This document shows, piece by piece, positions 7,731 to 15,954 of a stretch of DNA of 18,194 nucleotides; positions within the stretch are counted from its first letter, which is position 1, and every line of letters begins with the position of its first letter. The notes beneath the pieces were generated by a model. That model ran no database searches. It had not been told where the DNA came from and worked only from the letters and a program-made list of their open reading frames with translations. A program made the position numbers and the translations under genes. The DNA lies in assembly GCA_946539635.1 (NCBI GenBank), contig CAMNHS010000014.1, positions 1 to 18,194 of the forward strand. Reading direction: 5' to 3'. Source of the DNA: an uncultured Prevotellaceae bacterium (GTDB taxonomy: Bacteria > Bacteroidota > Bacteroidia > Bacteroidales > Bacteroidaceae).

Positions 7731-9596
7731 TTATTCTACAGTCACTGATTTTGCCAAATTGCGTGGTTGATCAACATTCAATCCTTTTGCAACAGCAACG
7801 TGATATGACAGAAGTTGGAGAGGAATAACACTAAGTAACGGAGCAAGACAAGCTAATGTTTGAGGCACTTCTATCACCTCATCAACCATTTTCTTTATTT
7901 CTTCGTCACCTTCCGTAACAATTGCGATTATATGTCCCTTTCGTGATATTACTTCCTGCATGTTAGAAATAATTTTCCTGTAGAGTTTATGATGGGTTGC
8001 TATAAATACCACAGGCATTTCTTCATCAACAAGAGCAATCGGACCATGTTTCATTTCCGCAGCAGGGTAACCTTCTGCATGAATATAACTAATTTCCTTC
8101 AGTTTCAATGCGCCCTCCAACGCCACAGGATAGTTCCAACCACGACCTAAATACAGGAAATTGTGAGCGAAGGTAAACTTCACAGCCAATTTTTGTATCT
8201 TATCGTTCTGTTCTAATACCTTCTTTATTTTGTCTGGAATAAGTTGTAACTCTTTTATTGTTTCTTCAAACTCATCTTCTTCTATAGTGCCTTTTGCCAT
8301 TCCAAGAGCTAAGGCTATCATTGTCAATACAACGACCTGACCTGTGAAAGCTTTTGTAGAAGCCACACCTATTTCAGGTCCAACATGGATATATGTACCA
8401 GTATCAGATTCCCTGGCAATGCTCGAACCAACACCATTTACTATACCAAATATCAAGGCACCCTTCTCTTTCGCCATTTGTATGGCAGCTAAGGTATCTG
8501 CAGTTTCCCCTGATTGTGAAATTGCCATCACAACGTCATTGGGCTCTATGACTGGATTGGAATAGCGAAATTCTGAAGCGTATGCCACCTCAACAGGGAT
8601 ACGACAGAAATGTTCTATCAGTTGTTTTCCTATTAATCCTGCATGCCATGATGTTCCGCATGATACTATTACGATACGTTTAGCTTGTAGCAACTCTCTG
8701 CGATGTCCTCTGACAGCTGACAAAAGCACATCTGGATGATGAGTAAAAGGAGATTCTATCACACGTCCACTCATACAATCTTTCAATACATTAGGCTGAT
8801 CAAAGATTTCTTTGAGCATGAAATGTGGAAATCCTTCGTGATCGAGCATGGATAGATCAACATCTACCTCCCTAATTTCCGTTTCTGACTTTTCCCCGCT
8901 GAGGTTATAAACTCGCAGTTGCTCACCTCTTTCTATTACAGCAACTTCTTCATCTTTGAGATATACTATGTGATTTGTATATTCTGCAATAGGAGAAGCA
9001 TCTGAAGCAAGGAAGAACTCTGAATTATCAGCAACGACGCCAACAGCTAATGGAGAAGACTTTCTTGCCGCTACCAGAACATTCGGATTTCTGGAATCTA
9101 TTACAGCAATGGCATATGCGCCATACACTTTTCCTAATGCCACCCTGACAGCCGTTGGTAAATCAACAGCATTCTTCTCCATCACATACTCAATGAGTTG
9201 TACGAGAACCTCTGTATCAGTCTCACTCTTAAAGTTAAAGCCATGCTTCTTTAATTGTTCACGCAAGGTAGCATAATTTTCTATTATACCATTGTGAACA
9301 AGTGTCAGATTTCCTGATTGTGAAACATGAGGGTGCGCATTCACTTCACTTGGTACTCCATGAGTAGCCCAACGTGTATGTGCTATACCAATGCTACCAG
9401 AAACATCCTTCCCTTCTGCAAATTTAACCAAATCGCTAACCTTTCCTTTAGCCTTGTACACATTGAGTTTGTGTTCCTTAGCTGAAAGCATAGCACATCC
9501 AGCAGAGTCATATCCCCGATATTCAAGCCGTTGCAAGCCTTTAATCAATATAGGATAAGCTTCTTTATTCCCTATGTAACCGACTATTCCGCACAT
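7731..9596 (-). CDS. glmS: Glutamine--fructose-6-phosphate aminotransferase (isomerizing)
   Basis: Makes glucosamine-6-phosphate from fructose-6-phosphate and glutamine, the entry to UDP-GlcNAc for peptidoglycan and outer-membrane glycans. The 621-aa protein begins MCGIVGYIGN, so Cys2 becomes the N-terminal nucleophile of the class II glutaminase domain (to about 230; EYRGYDSAG 25-33, HTRWATHG 73-80, NG 102-103). Two SIS sugar-isomerase domains follow, the first with CGTSWHAG and SQSGETADT, and the protein ends NLAKSVTVE, whose Lys is the usual C-terminal sugar-binding one. It lies 88 bp downstream of the TetR-type gene. I find no clear -7 box and no glmS ribozyme in that gap, so it may be read from the upstream promoter. 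Confidence 0.97.
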   Translation of the reverse strand: MCGIVGYIGNKEAYPILIKGLQRLEYRGYDSAGCAMLSAKEHKLNVYKAKGKVSDLVKFAEGKDVSGSIGIAHTRWATHGVPSEVNAHPHVSQSGNLTLVHNGIIENYATLREQLKKHGFNFKSETDTEVLVQLIEYVMEKNAVDLPTAVRVALGKVYGAYAIAVIDSRNPNVLVAARKSSPLAVGVVADNSEFFLASDASPIAEYTNHIVYLKDEEVAVIERGEQLRVYNLSGEKSETEIREVDVDLSMLDHEGFPHFMLKEIFDQPNVLKDCMSGRVIESPFTHHPDVLLSAVRGHRRELLQAKRIVIVSCGTSWHAGLIGKQLIEHFCRIPVEVAYASEFRYSNPVIEPNDVVMAISQSGETADTLAAIQMAKEKGALIFGIVNGVGSSIARESDTGTYIHVGPEIGVASTKAFTGQVVVLTMIALALGMAKGTIEEDEFEETIKELQLIPDKIKKVLEQNDKIQKLAVKFTFAHNFLYLGRGWNYPVALEGALKLKEISYIHAEGYPAAEMKHGPIALVDEEMPVVFIATHHKLYRKIISNMQEVISRKGHIIAIVTEGDEEIKKMVDEVIEVPQTLACLAPLLSVIPLQLLSYHVAVAKGLNVDQPRNLAKSVTVE

Positions 9597-9684
9597 AAAT
9601 AATGTTTGTGATTTGTGTTGATAATATTTTTATCTGTTAATTTGATAACAAGTATTAAACTACTAAAAGTTTTTCATAATCTGA

Positions 9685-10296
9685 TTAAAGATTCTCCTTC
9701 ATAAAGTGCTCAAACCTTTCTATACCTTTACTAGTACATATACCTCGAATTATTACACAATGGCAATTTATGAACATTTGATGATAAGTAAGATCATTCA
9801 ATTCTTTTGTAGCCCTCAACATATGAAACATATTTTTCATAATCCGGTTGAAGATTGTGTAATCTATGTCACCTCGAAAATACTCTTGTGCAACACCTTT
9901 TTTAAAAAAATCGAAAGCTTTTTCACGTTGTTTGGCATTATACTCAAGCATCATCTTCTCAACCTTTGGATATTTTACTAAATCCGTAAAAAAGGAAGAC
10001 GTTGTCTTTGCAGAAAATTCGATCTGTAAACGTAAGACTTCACAAAGAATATCCATCACATTGTCTGTATTGGACAAAAAGTCTTGCATATGTTCATCTC
10101 TTTCTTCTATTTGACTTCTCAACACTCCCATAAGAATCTTCTCTTTATTAGGGAAAGCCTCATAGATTGTTCGTTTTGAAACATGAATACCATGTGCTAT
10201 ATCGTCCATGGTAACAGCTCTAATGCCATATTTCCGGAAACGTTTATCCGCCTCCTTGATAATTGCAAAACGAATATTTTTCTGTGATGGTGCCAC
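9685..10296 (-). CDS. TetR/AcrR-family transcriptional regulator
   Basis: A 203-aa DNA-binding regulator. Residues about 8-55 form the TetR-type helix-turn-helix: a first helix ending RFRKYGIRAVTM, then DDIAHGIHVSKRTIYEAFPN at 31-50 with the typical TIYxxFxNKEKIL ending. The rest is helical and carries no ligand motif I can name. The start must be GTG (10294-10296): a TAG stands directly before it in frame. The gap to the upstream DUF3127 gene is only 6 bp, so both are likely on one transcript. No efflux pump or enzyme typical of TetR targets adjoins it; likely targets are its own operon or remote genes. Two hand-counted lines inside the gene are 27% and 32% G+C, the low end for the window. 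Confidence 0.88.
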   Translation of the reverse strand: MAPSQKNIRFAIIKEADKRFRKYGIRAVTMDDIAHGIHVSKRTIYEAFPNKEKILMGVLRSQIEERDEHMQDFLSNTDNVMDILCEVLRLQIEFSAKTTSSFFTDLVKYPKVEKMMLEYNAKQREKAFDFFKKGVAQEYFRGDIDYTIFNRIMKNMFHMLRATKELNDLTYHQMFINCHCVIIRGICTSKGIERFEHFMKENL

Positions 10297-10302
10297 CTAT
10301 AT

Positions 10303-10692
10303 TTAGAATGGTAAATCCTCTGCTGAATCGCCTACAGGCTCCGCACTATTTACTATTGGAGCTTCAGATATCGGCATTGCCTCCCCCGCATTTGGTTGAG
10401 CTGCAACTTGAGGTTGTTCATCTACAGGACGAACGTCATATGCTCTAATACTGTTAAACCATCTACCATTATATTCATGTGCATCAATATCAAAAGCTAT
10501 ATTTACTTCTTGTCCTACTTGAATATTAAAACGCTGTAGACGATCTTCACCAAACACTTCAAAAGCCATCTTCTTTGGATACTGGTCATGGGTTTCTACA
10601 ACAAATTCCTGTAACTTCCATGCATTTCCAGTTCTCTGGCTTGTACCGCTGCGCTCTGGGAGTGCACTAATAATCTTTCCTTGAATTTCCAT
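10303..10692 (-). CDS. DUF3127-type OB-fold protein with SSB-like C-terminal tail
   Basis: A 129-aa protein matching, from memory, the Bacteroidetes family DUF3127: MEIQGKII at the start, GNAWKLQEFVVET at 22-34, FEVFGEDR at 44-51, and FDIDAHEYNGRWFNSIRAY at 67-85. The strand-rich pattern fits an OB fold. Residues about 88-122 are a low-complexity linker rich in Pro, Ala, Glu and Gln, followed by the tip SAEDLPF, which resembles the acidic DDDIPF tip by which bacterial SSB recruits partner proteins. A role in binding single-stranded DNA is therefore plausible but unproven. It is divergent from dnaN and heads the minus-strand block, with a -7 box at 10725-10732. It is not the canonical SSB by sequence. 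Confidence 0.85.
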   Translation of the reverse strand: MEIQGKIISALPERSGTSQRTGNAWKLQEFVVETHDQYPKKMAFEVFGEDRLQRFNIQVGQEVNIAFDIDAHEYNGRWFNSIRAYDVRPVDEQPQVAAQPNAGEAMPISEAPIVNSAEPVGDSAEDLPF

Positions 10693-10724
10693 ATGTTATC
10701 TGTAAATAATTTTATACTTGGATG

Positions 10725-10732
10725 CAAAAGTA
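10725..10732 (-). promoter_or_regulatory. Probable -7 box of the DUF3127-gene promoter
   Basis: The minus strand reads TACTTTTG, a perfect TAnnTTTG, about 33 bp before the ATG. No TTTG stands at the expected -33 distance, so the call rests on one box and position. Confidence 0.55.
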
Positions 10733-10779
10733 CTTTTTTTTTTGAACCTATTGTCCTTAATGTATATAAAAAAAAATAC

Positions 10780-10804
10780 AAGAGTTAAAAAAACTTAAAC
10801 TCTT
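10780..10804. repeat. Inverted repeat between the divergent promoters
   Basis: AAGAGTT at 10780-10786 and AACTCTT at 10798-10804 are perfect reverse complements separated by an A-rich 11 nt. The pair lies between the DUF3127-gene -7 box and the dnaN -7 box, about 34 bp before the latter. It could be an operator for a dimeric regulator or a weak hairpin. In an A/T-rich gap of this length a chance match cannot be ruled out. Confidence 0.35.
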
Positions 10805-10837
10805 TTCGGGCCGTACCATATACTCATATATTTTTCT

Positions 10838-10845
10838 TATCTTTG
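10838..10845 (+). promoter_or_regulatory. Probable -7 box of the dnaN promoter
   Basis: TATCTTTG is a perfect TAnnTTTG box, 54 bp before the dnaN ATG. No TTTG lies about 20 nt upstream, so only the -7 part is supported. It is the only good candidate in the gap and would drive the whole tightly packed plus-strand block. Confidence 0.6.
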
Positions 10846-10899
10846 CGCTGATTTTCTCCAAAAGAAGTAAAGCGAACATAAAACAATCTATATAGAACT

Positions 10900-12027
10900 A
10901 TGAGATTTACATTATCTTCTTCAGCGCTCAGCACCAAATTGGGCATTTTATCAAAAGTTATTAATACTAAGAACTCTTTGTCCATTTTGGATAGTTATCT
11001 TTTTGAGATAAGGGGTGGTCAACTTATCATTACAGCATCTGATAATGCAAATATGATGAGGTGTTACGTTGCTCTTTCTGACTATGAAGGTGAAGGGGCT
11101 TTCTGTATCCCTAACCGCATTATCCAGGCAGCAGTAAAAGAACTCCCTGAACAACCCCTCACATTTGAGGTGTCTTCACCAGATAATAGTGTCAAGGTTA
11201 TCTACCAAAACGGTTCTTACCGTGTTGCTGGCCAGAGTGCTGATGATTATCCTAACCTGCAGCCTATTGAGAATGACGTTACTGAGATTTCCATACCAGC
11301 CAGCACATTAGCTTCAAACATACAACGCACTATGTTTGCTACAGCTAATGATGAGCTCCGCATGGTTATGAATGGTTTGTTTTTCGACTTACGCGAGGAT
11401 AGCCTCAACATAGTTGCCAGCGATGGTCACAAGATGGTTCGAAATATGATATTCTCATGTAAGACCACAAATCCATCATCTTTCATATTGCCTAAGAAGC
11501 CAGCAGGTCTTCTGCGTTCAGTACTTGACCTCAATGATGAAACAGAAATCACTATTCGCTTCAATAACAACAACGCTGAAATAAAATTCCCTGACGGAAT
11601 TCTTTCGTGCCGTCTTATTGAAGGACGTTATCCTAATTATAGTAGTGTCATTCCTACAGACAATCCAAATGTTGTAAGCATAGACCGTAAGGGAATGATG
11701 AGTGCATTGCGTCGTGTATTGCCATTTGCAAGCGAAAGCACACAGTTGGTAAAATTACGTCTTTCTCCAAATAATCTGGAACTTTCTTCTGAAGATTTGG
11801 ATTTCGCAACTGCGGCTCATGAGGATTTAGTATGTGATTACAACGGAGCACAGATGAGTATTGGTTTCAAGGGGTCTGCAATTTTCGATATTCTGAACAA
11901 TCTCAGCAGCGATAATGTAACTATCGAGCTTGGAGATCCAAGTCGTGCAGGAGTAATTCGTCCTTCTGAGCAGCCAGAAAACGAAGATATCCTTATGCTC
12001 ATAATGCCAATGTTGTTAAGCGAGTAA
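10900..12027 (+). CDS. dnaN: DNA polymerase III beta subunit (sliding clamp)
   Basis: Forms the ring-shaped dimer that tethers the replicative polymerase and many repair proteins to DNA. At 375 aa it has the usual length and three clamp folds (about 1-120, 130-250 and 255-375). It opens MRFTLSSSALSTKLGILSKV, has ASDGHKMVRN in the second domain and SCRLIEGRYPNYSSVIPTDN entering the third, and ends near LMLIMPMLLSE, equivalent to the MPMRL end that helps form the protein-binding pocket. The ATG follows an A-rich leader (AATCTATATAGAACT). It leads the plus-strand block, and the next gene starts 15 bp after its stop. dnaA is not adjacent here. Confidence 0.97.
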   Translation: MRFTLSSSALSTKLGILSKVINTKNSLSILDSYLFEIRGGQLIITASDNANMMRCYVALSDYEGEGAFCIPNRIIQAAVKELPEQPLTFEVSSPDNSVKVIYQNGSYRVAGQSADDYPNLQPIENDVTEISIPASTLASNIQRTMFATANDELRMVMNGLFFDLREDSLNIVASDGHKMVRNMIFSCKTTNPSSFILPKKPAGLLRSVLDLNDETEITIRFNNNNAEIKFPDGILSCRLIEGRYPNYSSVIPTDNPNVVSIDRKGMMSALRRVLPFASESTQLVKLRLSPNNLELSSEDLDFATAAHEDLVCDYNGAQMSIGFKGSAIFDILNNLSSDNVTIELGDPSRAGVIRPSEQPENEDILMLIMPMLLSE

Positions 12028-12042
12028 TCCTTAGTCTATAAG

Positions 12043-12846
12043 ATGAAACTGAATCTTACAAAGCCTCTTATCATTTTTGATTTGGAGACAACCGGCCTTG
12101 ATATTTCAAAGGACTGTATTATCCAGATCAGTTATATCAAGGTTGGAATTGACGGTAGTGAAGAGCGAAAAAACTATTTCATCAATCCTGGACGTCCCAT
12201 TCCTCCCGAGATTACAGAGTTAACCCATATTACTAATGATATGGTTGCCGATGCTCCAACGTTTAAACAATTGGCTTCTACATTGGCTCAGGCTTTTAAG
12301 GGATGCGATTTTGCCGGATACAATAGTAATTTCTACGACATCCCAATGTTGGCAGAGGAGTTTTTAAGGGCTGGTATAAGTTTTGACTTTTCAAAATGTC
12401 GACTTATTGATGCTTGCACCATTTTCAAACAGATGGAAAAGCGCAACCTTGCCGCAGCATATAAATTCTATTGTGGTAGGAATATGGAAGATGATTTCCA
12501 AGCCCACCTTGCCAATGAAGATACAGAAGCAACATATCGTGTTCTTCAAGGCGAACTGGACAAATATGCTCCTGGAGCGAATGAAGATTCCAGCAAGGTT
12601 CTGAACAATAATATGGATGAACTTCATAATTTCTGTAACAAAGAGAAGAAGGTTGACTTTGCTGGTCGCATGAAGTTCAATGAAGATGGTGTGGAAGTCT
12701 TTAATTTCGGAAAGTATAAGAACTTACCCGTTGTTGAAGTCCTAAAGCGTGATCCCAGCTACTATAGTTGGATTCTTAATGGTGATTTTTCACTTGATAC
12801 CAAGCAAGCCCTGACACGAATTAGGTTAAGAGAGCAGGCAAAATGA
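12043..12846 (+). CDS. DnaQ-like 3'-5' exonuclease with C-terminal extension
   Basis: A 267-aa DEDDh exonuclease of the DNA polymerase III epsilon type. The acidic residues are D13 and E15 in FDLETTGLD, D99 in YNSNFYDIP, and H155 with D160 in HLANED, in the order needed to bind two metal ions. After the nuclease fold (to about 175) a separate segment at 205-262 carries VFNFGKYKNLPVVEVLKRDP and a YYSWIL stretch, which resembles DUF3820-like GKYKG modules. It lies between dnaN and the PorD-like gene, and its stop overlaps the next start in ATGA. It could be a replication proofreader or a stand-alone repair nuclease; in Bacteroidetes PolC or DnaE arrangements vary, so I give no gene symbol. Confidence 0.9.
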   Translation: MKLNLTKPLIIFDLETTGLDISKDCIIQISYIKVGIDGSEERKNYFINPGRPIPPEITELTHITNDMVADAPTFKQLASTLAQAFKGCDFAGYNSNFYDIPMLAEEFLRAGISFDFSKCRLIDACTIFKQMEKRNLAAAYKFYCGRNMEDDFQAHLANEDTEATYRVLQGELDKYAPGANEDSSKVLNNNMDELHNFCNKEKKVDFAGRMKFNEDGVEVFNFGKYKNLPVVEVLKRDPSYYSWILNGDFSLDTKQALTRIRLREQAK

Positions 12847-13745
12847 GATGCATTCTCCTTATTCTTTGCACATTATTCCATTTCCTGACAGTTTCTGCTC
12901 AGGAAATGACTGTTAAGGTCAATATCAACCATCAGCAAGTTCAAGGCACGGATAATGCTATTTTCGAAGAACTAAAGGGGAAACTGGAGGAATTTCTTAA
13001 CGCCCAGCAATGGACTTCCCTTCAGTTTTTGGAGCACGAGCGTATATCTTGCTCATATAACATTACCGTAAAGGAATATAAGCGCGAAGAAGGCATTTGG
13101 TCATGCACTTGTATGGTTCAAGCTAATCGTCCCGTTTATAATTCTGCATACACAACAACAATCTTTCAGTTTCAGGATAATGACTTTACCTTCACGTATC
13201 GTCAGTTTGAAAATCTGAATTACAACGAAGAGATTATAGACAATCAGCTTCTTGCTCTCTTCGCGTATTATTCATATCTCATTATCGGCATAGATCTTGA
13301 CACATTCTCTCCTTTGGGAGGTAGCGATGTTTTGAACCGCTGCCTGAACCTTACCAACAACGCCCAGAACTTGGACTTCCCAGGATGGAAGGCCTACGAC
13401 AGCAGGAAGAACCGTTTTGCCATCATCAATGACTATATGGAAGGAGCGATGGAACCTTTCCGCATGTTGCAATACAACTACTATCGCAAGGGACTGGACG
13501 AGATGGCCAACAACGTAGAACGTGGCCGAACAGAAATCAGCACAGCCATTACAGAGAATCTTGATAAGGCTCACAAAGACAGGTCCACCAGTATGCTTCC
13601 ACAGATATGGACAGACTACAAGAAAGATGAGTTAGCTAATATGTATAAAGGTAAGGGAACAGCCAAAGAAAAGTCTCAGGTGTATGAAGTACTTTTCTCT
13701 ATCAACCCTTCTCAAAGCAATTCTTGGGATAAAATAAAAGAATAG
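12843..13745 (+). CDS. porD: PorD/DUF4835 family secreted protein
   Basis: A 300-aa exported protein. Residues 1-19 form a signal peptide (MRC, then a Leu/Phe-rich core, cleavage expected after VSA and before QEM); no lipobox Cys is present at the cleavage site, so it should be periplasmic and not lipid-anchored. The rest, with ALFAYYSYLIIGIDLDTFSP at about 137-156 and NRFAIINDYMEGAMEPFRML further on, matches from memory the DUF4835 family, named PorD for its link to the type IX secretion system or gliding in Porphyromonas and relatives. Its exact role is unclear. It overlaps the exonuclease gene by 4 bp and is followed by recN after 2 bp. DUF4835 genes typically sit just before recN in this phylum. 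Confidence 0.8.
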   Translation: MRCILLILCTLFHFLTVSAQEMTVKVNINHQQVQGTDNAIFEELKGKLEEFLNAQQWTSLQFLEHERISCSYNITVKEYKREEGIWSCTCMVQANRPVYNSAYTTTIFQFQDNDFTFTYRQFENLNYNEEIIDNQLLALFAYYSYLIIGIDLDTFSPLGGSDVLNRCLNLTNNAQNLDFPGWKAYDSRKNRFAIINDYMEGAMEPFRMLQYNYYRKGLDEMANNVERGRTEISTAITENLDKAHKDRSTSMLPQIWTDYKKDELANMYKGKGTAKEKSQVYEVLFSINPSQSNSWDKIKE

Positions 13746-13747
13746 AA

Positions 13748-15361
13748 ATGCTCAAGCATCTATATATAAAGAACTATGCTCTTATTGATGAACTCGACAT
13801 CGACTTCTTTTCAGGTTTCTCTGTAATTACGGGTGAAACGGGAGCGGGTAAGAGTATCATCCTTGGTGCCATAAATCTTCTTCTCGGTCAGCGTGCCGAC
13901 TCAAAGGTGGTTAAGCCAGAGCAAAGCAAATGTGTCATAGAAGGAACATTTATTGTTGACGGAACGGAGCATATCATTCGTCGCGAATTATCTTCTGCAG
14001 GCAAGAGCCGTGGCTTTATTGATGATGAACTTTCTACGCTTCAGGAGATGCGTGACTATGGTGAGAAATTGCTCGATGTACATTCCCAGCATCAGAACCT
14101 GCTTTTGCAGAAAGAAAATTTCCAACTTAGCGTGCTAGATATCATTGCCGGTAACGATTTGTCTGCCTACGCAAAAGCCTATAACGCATATCTTGATGCA
14201 GAAAAGCGTCTCAACAACCTTATTGAGGCCGATTCACAGGCTCATAAGGATGAAGAGTTACTGCGTTTTCAACTTGAGGAGTTGACTAATGCCAATTTCT
14301 CTGTCGACGAACAGGAACAGCTCGAACAGGAACAGCAGACGGTCTCACATGCGGAAGAAATAAAATCACTTTTGTTTGAAGCCAGTTCTGTTCTTTCTAC
14401 TGACGAGAGCGGAGTCAACGACCTTTTGCGCCGCGCTTCACAGAATATGGAGTCTGCCTCCAGACTTTCTCAACAACTCAGCAGCCTTTCCGAGAGACTG
14501 GAGTCCTCATATATCGAGATTAAGGATATTGCCAATGAACTCGAAAGTGAACTCGACAATATCTCTTTCGACCCACAGCGTCTGGCTTTCATCAACGAAC
14601 GCCTCGACCTGATATACTCTCTGCAAAAGAAACATAGCGTCACTACCCTCTCCGAACTTCTTGACAAACAGGAAGAACTGCAGCAGGCCATTGACTCCAT
14701 CGATGGTCGTAGCGAAGAGATTGAGGCCTTGAAACAGGAGGTTGCCAATCTGAAGGTAGAAGTAGAAAAGAAGGCTGATGAGCTTAGCAAATCGCGAAAG
14801 AAGATTATCACAACGGTTGAGAAGAATATCATCTCCCGCCTTTTTGATTTGGGTATGCCGAATGCAGAGTTCTCTGTCAGCATAGAGGAAAAGTCTCTTT
14901 CTCATGACGGTAAGGACAAGGTGGCGTTTCTTTTCTCTGCCAACAAGGGCATGCCATTGCGTCATGTCTGTCAGGTAGCCTCTGGCGGTGAGATAGCACG
15001 TCTTATGCTGGCTCTAAAGGCTTTGATTGGCGGTGCAGTCAAGTTGCCTACCATCATTTTTGACGAGATAGACACCGGTGTCAGCGGACGCATAGCCGAG
15101 CAGATGGCAAAGATTATGCGCGAGATGGGCGATAAGGAACGTCAGGTCATCAGCATCACCCACCTGCCACAGATAGCGGCTCTCAGCACACATCATTATA
15201 AGGTGGAGAAGTACGAGACACCGGCAGGCACTACGACGTCTGTCATGCGCCAGCTCAATGACGAAGAGCACATCCGCGAGATAGCCCAGATGCTCAGCGG
15301 TGCAGACGTTACCGATGCCGCCCTTGATAATGCTAAGCAGTTGATTGCATCATGGAAATAA
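13748..15361 (+). CDS. recN: DNA repair protein RecN
   Basis: An SMC-like ATPase that acts in recombinational repair of double-strand breaks. The 537-aa protein has the N-terminal Walker A GETGAGKS at 29-36, the RecN-typical [16 protein letters not shown] stretch near 115, a long Glu/Gln/Leu-rich coiled coil over about 150-360 with a central hinge, the ABC signature SGGE at 412-415, and Walker B followed by DEIDTGVSG at 439-447. It is slightly shorter than E. coli RecN (553 aa). It follows the PorD-like gene by 2 bp, and its last 10 bp contain the engB start, so the two are probably translationally coupled. Confidence 0.96.
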   Translation: MLKHLYIKNYALIDELDIDFFSGFSVITGETGAGKSIILGAINLLLGQRADSKVVKPEQSKCVIEGTFIVDGTEHIIRRELSSAGKSRGFIDDELSTLQEMRDYGEKLLDVHSQHQNLLLQKENFQLSVLDIIAGNDLSAYAKAYNAYLDAEKRLNNLIEADSQAHKDEELLRFQLEELTNANFSVDEQEQLEQEQQTVSHAEEIKSLLFEASSVLSTDESGVNDLLRRASQNMESASRLSQQLSSLSERLESSYIEIKDIANELESELDNISFDPQRLAFINERLDLIYSLQKKHSVTTLSELLDKQEELQQAIDSIDGRSEEIEALKQEVANLKVEVEKKADELSKSRKKIITTVEKNIISRLFDLGMPNAEFSVSIEEKSLSHDGKDKVAFLFSANKGMPLRHVCQVASGGEIARLMLALKALIGGAVKLPTIIFDEIDTGVSGRIAEQMAKIMREMGDKERQVISITHLPQIAALSTHHYKVEKYETPAGTTTSVMRQLNDEEHIREIAQMLSGADVTDAALDNAKQLIASWK

Positions 15362-15954
15362 AATCAGCAACCTTTACCATCAGTTCTGCGAAAATATCCC
15401 AGTGTCCGCAAGATACCAAGGCAGAATTTGCATTTATCGGCAGGAGTAATGTCGGCAAGTCGAGCCTAATCAATATGCTCACCGACCACAAAGGTCTTGC
15501 TAAGACCAGTGCGACTCCGGGCAAGACATTGCTCATCAATCATTTTCTTATAAACAACGAATGGTATATCGTTGACCTCCCTGGATATGGTTTTGCGAAA
15601 CGTTCCAAGAGCGTACAGCGCAGCATCGAGGAGATGATTACTTCCTACATCCTGCGCCGTGAGCAGTTGGTGAATGTCTTTCTGCTCATCGACGTACGCC
15701 ACAATCCGCAGAAGATTGACACAGAATTCATGACATGGCTTGGCGAGAATGGCATTCCGTTCTCCATTGTCTTTACGAAGGCCGATAAGCTGTCGGCAAC
15801 ACAGCTGCGTCAAAATGTTGACAGCTACATGAAGTCACTCTTGGACACATGGGAAGAGTTGCCACCATATTTTGTTACGTCATCGGAAAAGAAACAGGGC
15901 CGCGAGCCATTACTTAATTATATAGAAGGAATAATTGGCAACACCTGTTCTTGA
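15352..15954 (+). CDS. engB: Ribosome-biogenesis GTPase EngB (YsxC/YihA)
   Basis: A TRAFAC-class GTPase needed for assembly of the large ribosomal subunit. The 200 aa show G1 GRSNVGKS at 30-37, the G2 region TSATPGKT at 52-59, G3 DLPGYG at 75-80, G4 TKAD at 142-145 and a G5-like SSEK near the C-terminus. The short Ile/Thr-rich N-terminus and DVRHNPQ after G3 are typical of EngB and distinguish it from Era or Der. The ATG at 15352 lies inside the recN stop region, and its own last 20 bp hold the start of the ABC-F gene. Confidence 0.96.
   Translation: MEIKSATFTISSAKISQCPQDTKAEFAFIGRSNVGKSSLINMLTDHKGLAKTSATPGKTLLINHFLINNEWYIVDLPGYGFAKRSKSVQRSIEEMITSYILRREQLVNVFLLIDVRHNPQKIDTEFMTWLGENGIPFSIVFTKADKLSATQLRQNVDSYMKSLLDTWEELPPYFVTSSEKKQGREPLLNYIEGIIGNTCS

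Noticed and set aside
9597..9684. glmS ribozyme or other riboswitch before glmS
   Set aside because: The gap is 88 bp, very A/T-rich, and shows no stable paired core; the glmS ribozyme is known from Gram-positive bacteria.
9685..10296. TetR-type gene as a repressor of a multidrug pump
   Set aside because: No transporter gene occurs in the window.
10693..10899. Replication origin next to dnaN
   Set aside because: I see no cluster of DnaA boxes (TTATCCACA-like) and dnaA is absent; in this phylum dnaN is often away from the origin. The gap is A/T-rich but explained by two divergent promoters.
14470..14965. Two long minus-strand open frames within recN
   Set aside because: They are by-products of the Glu/Ser/Leu-rich coiled-coil codons of recN read on the other strand.
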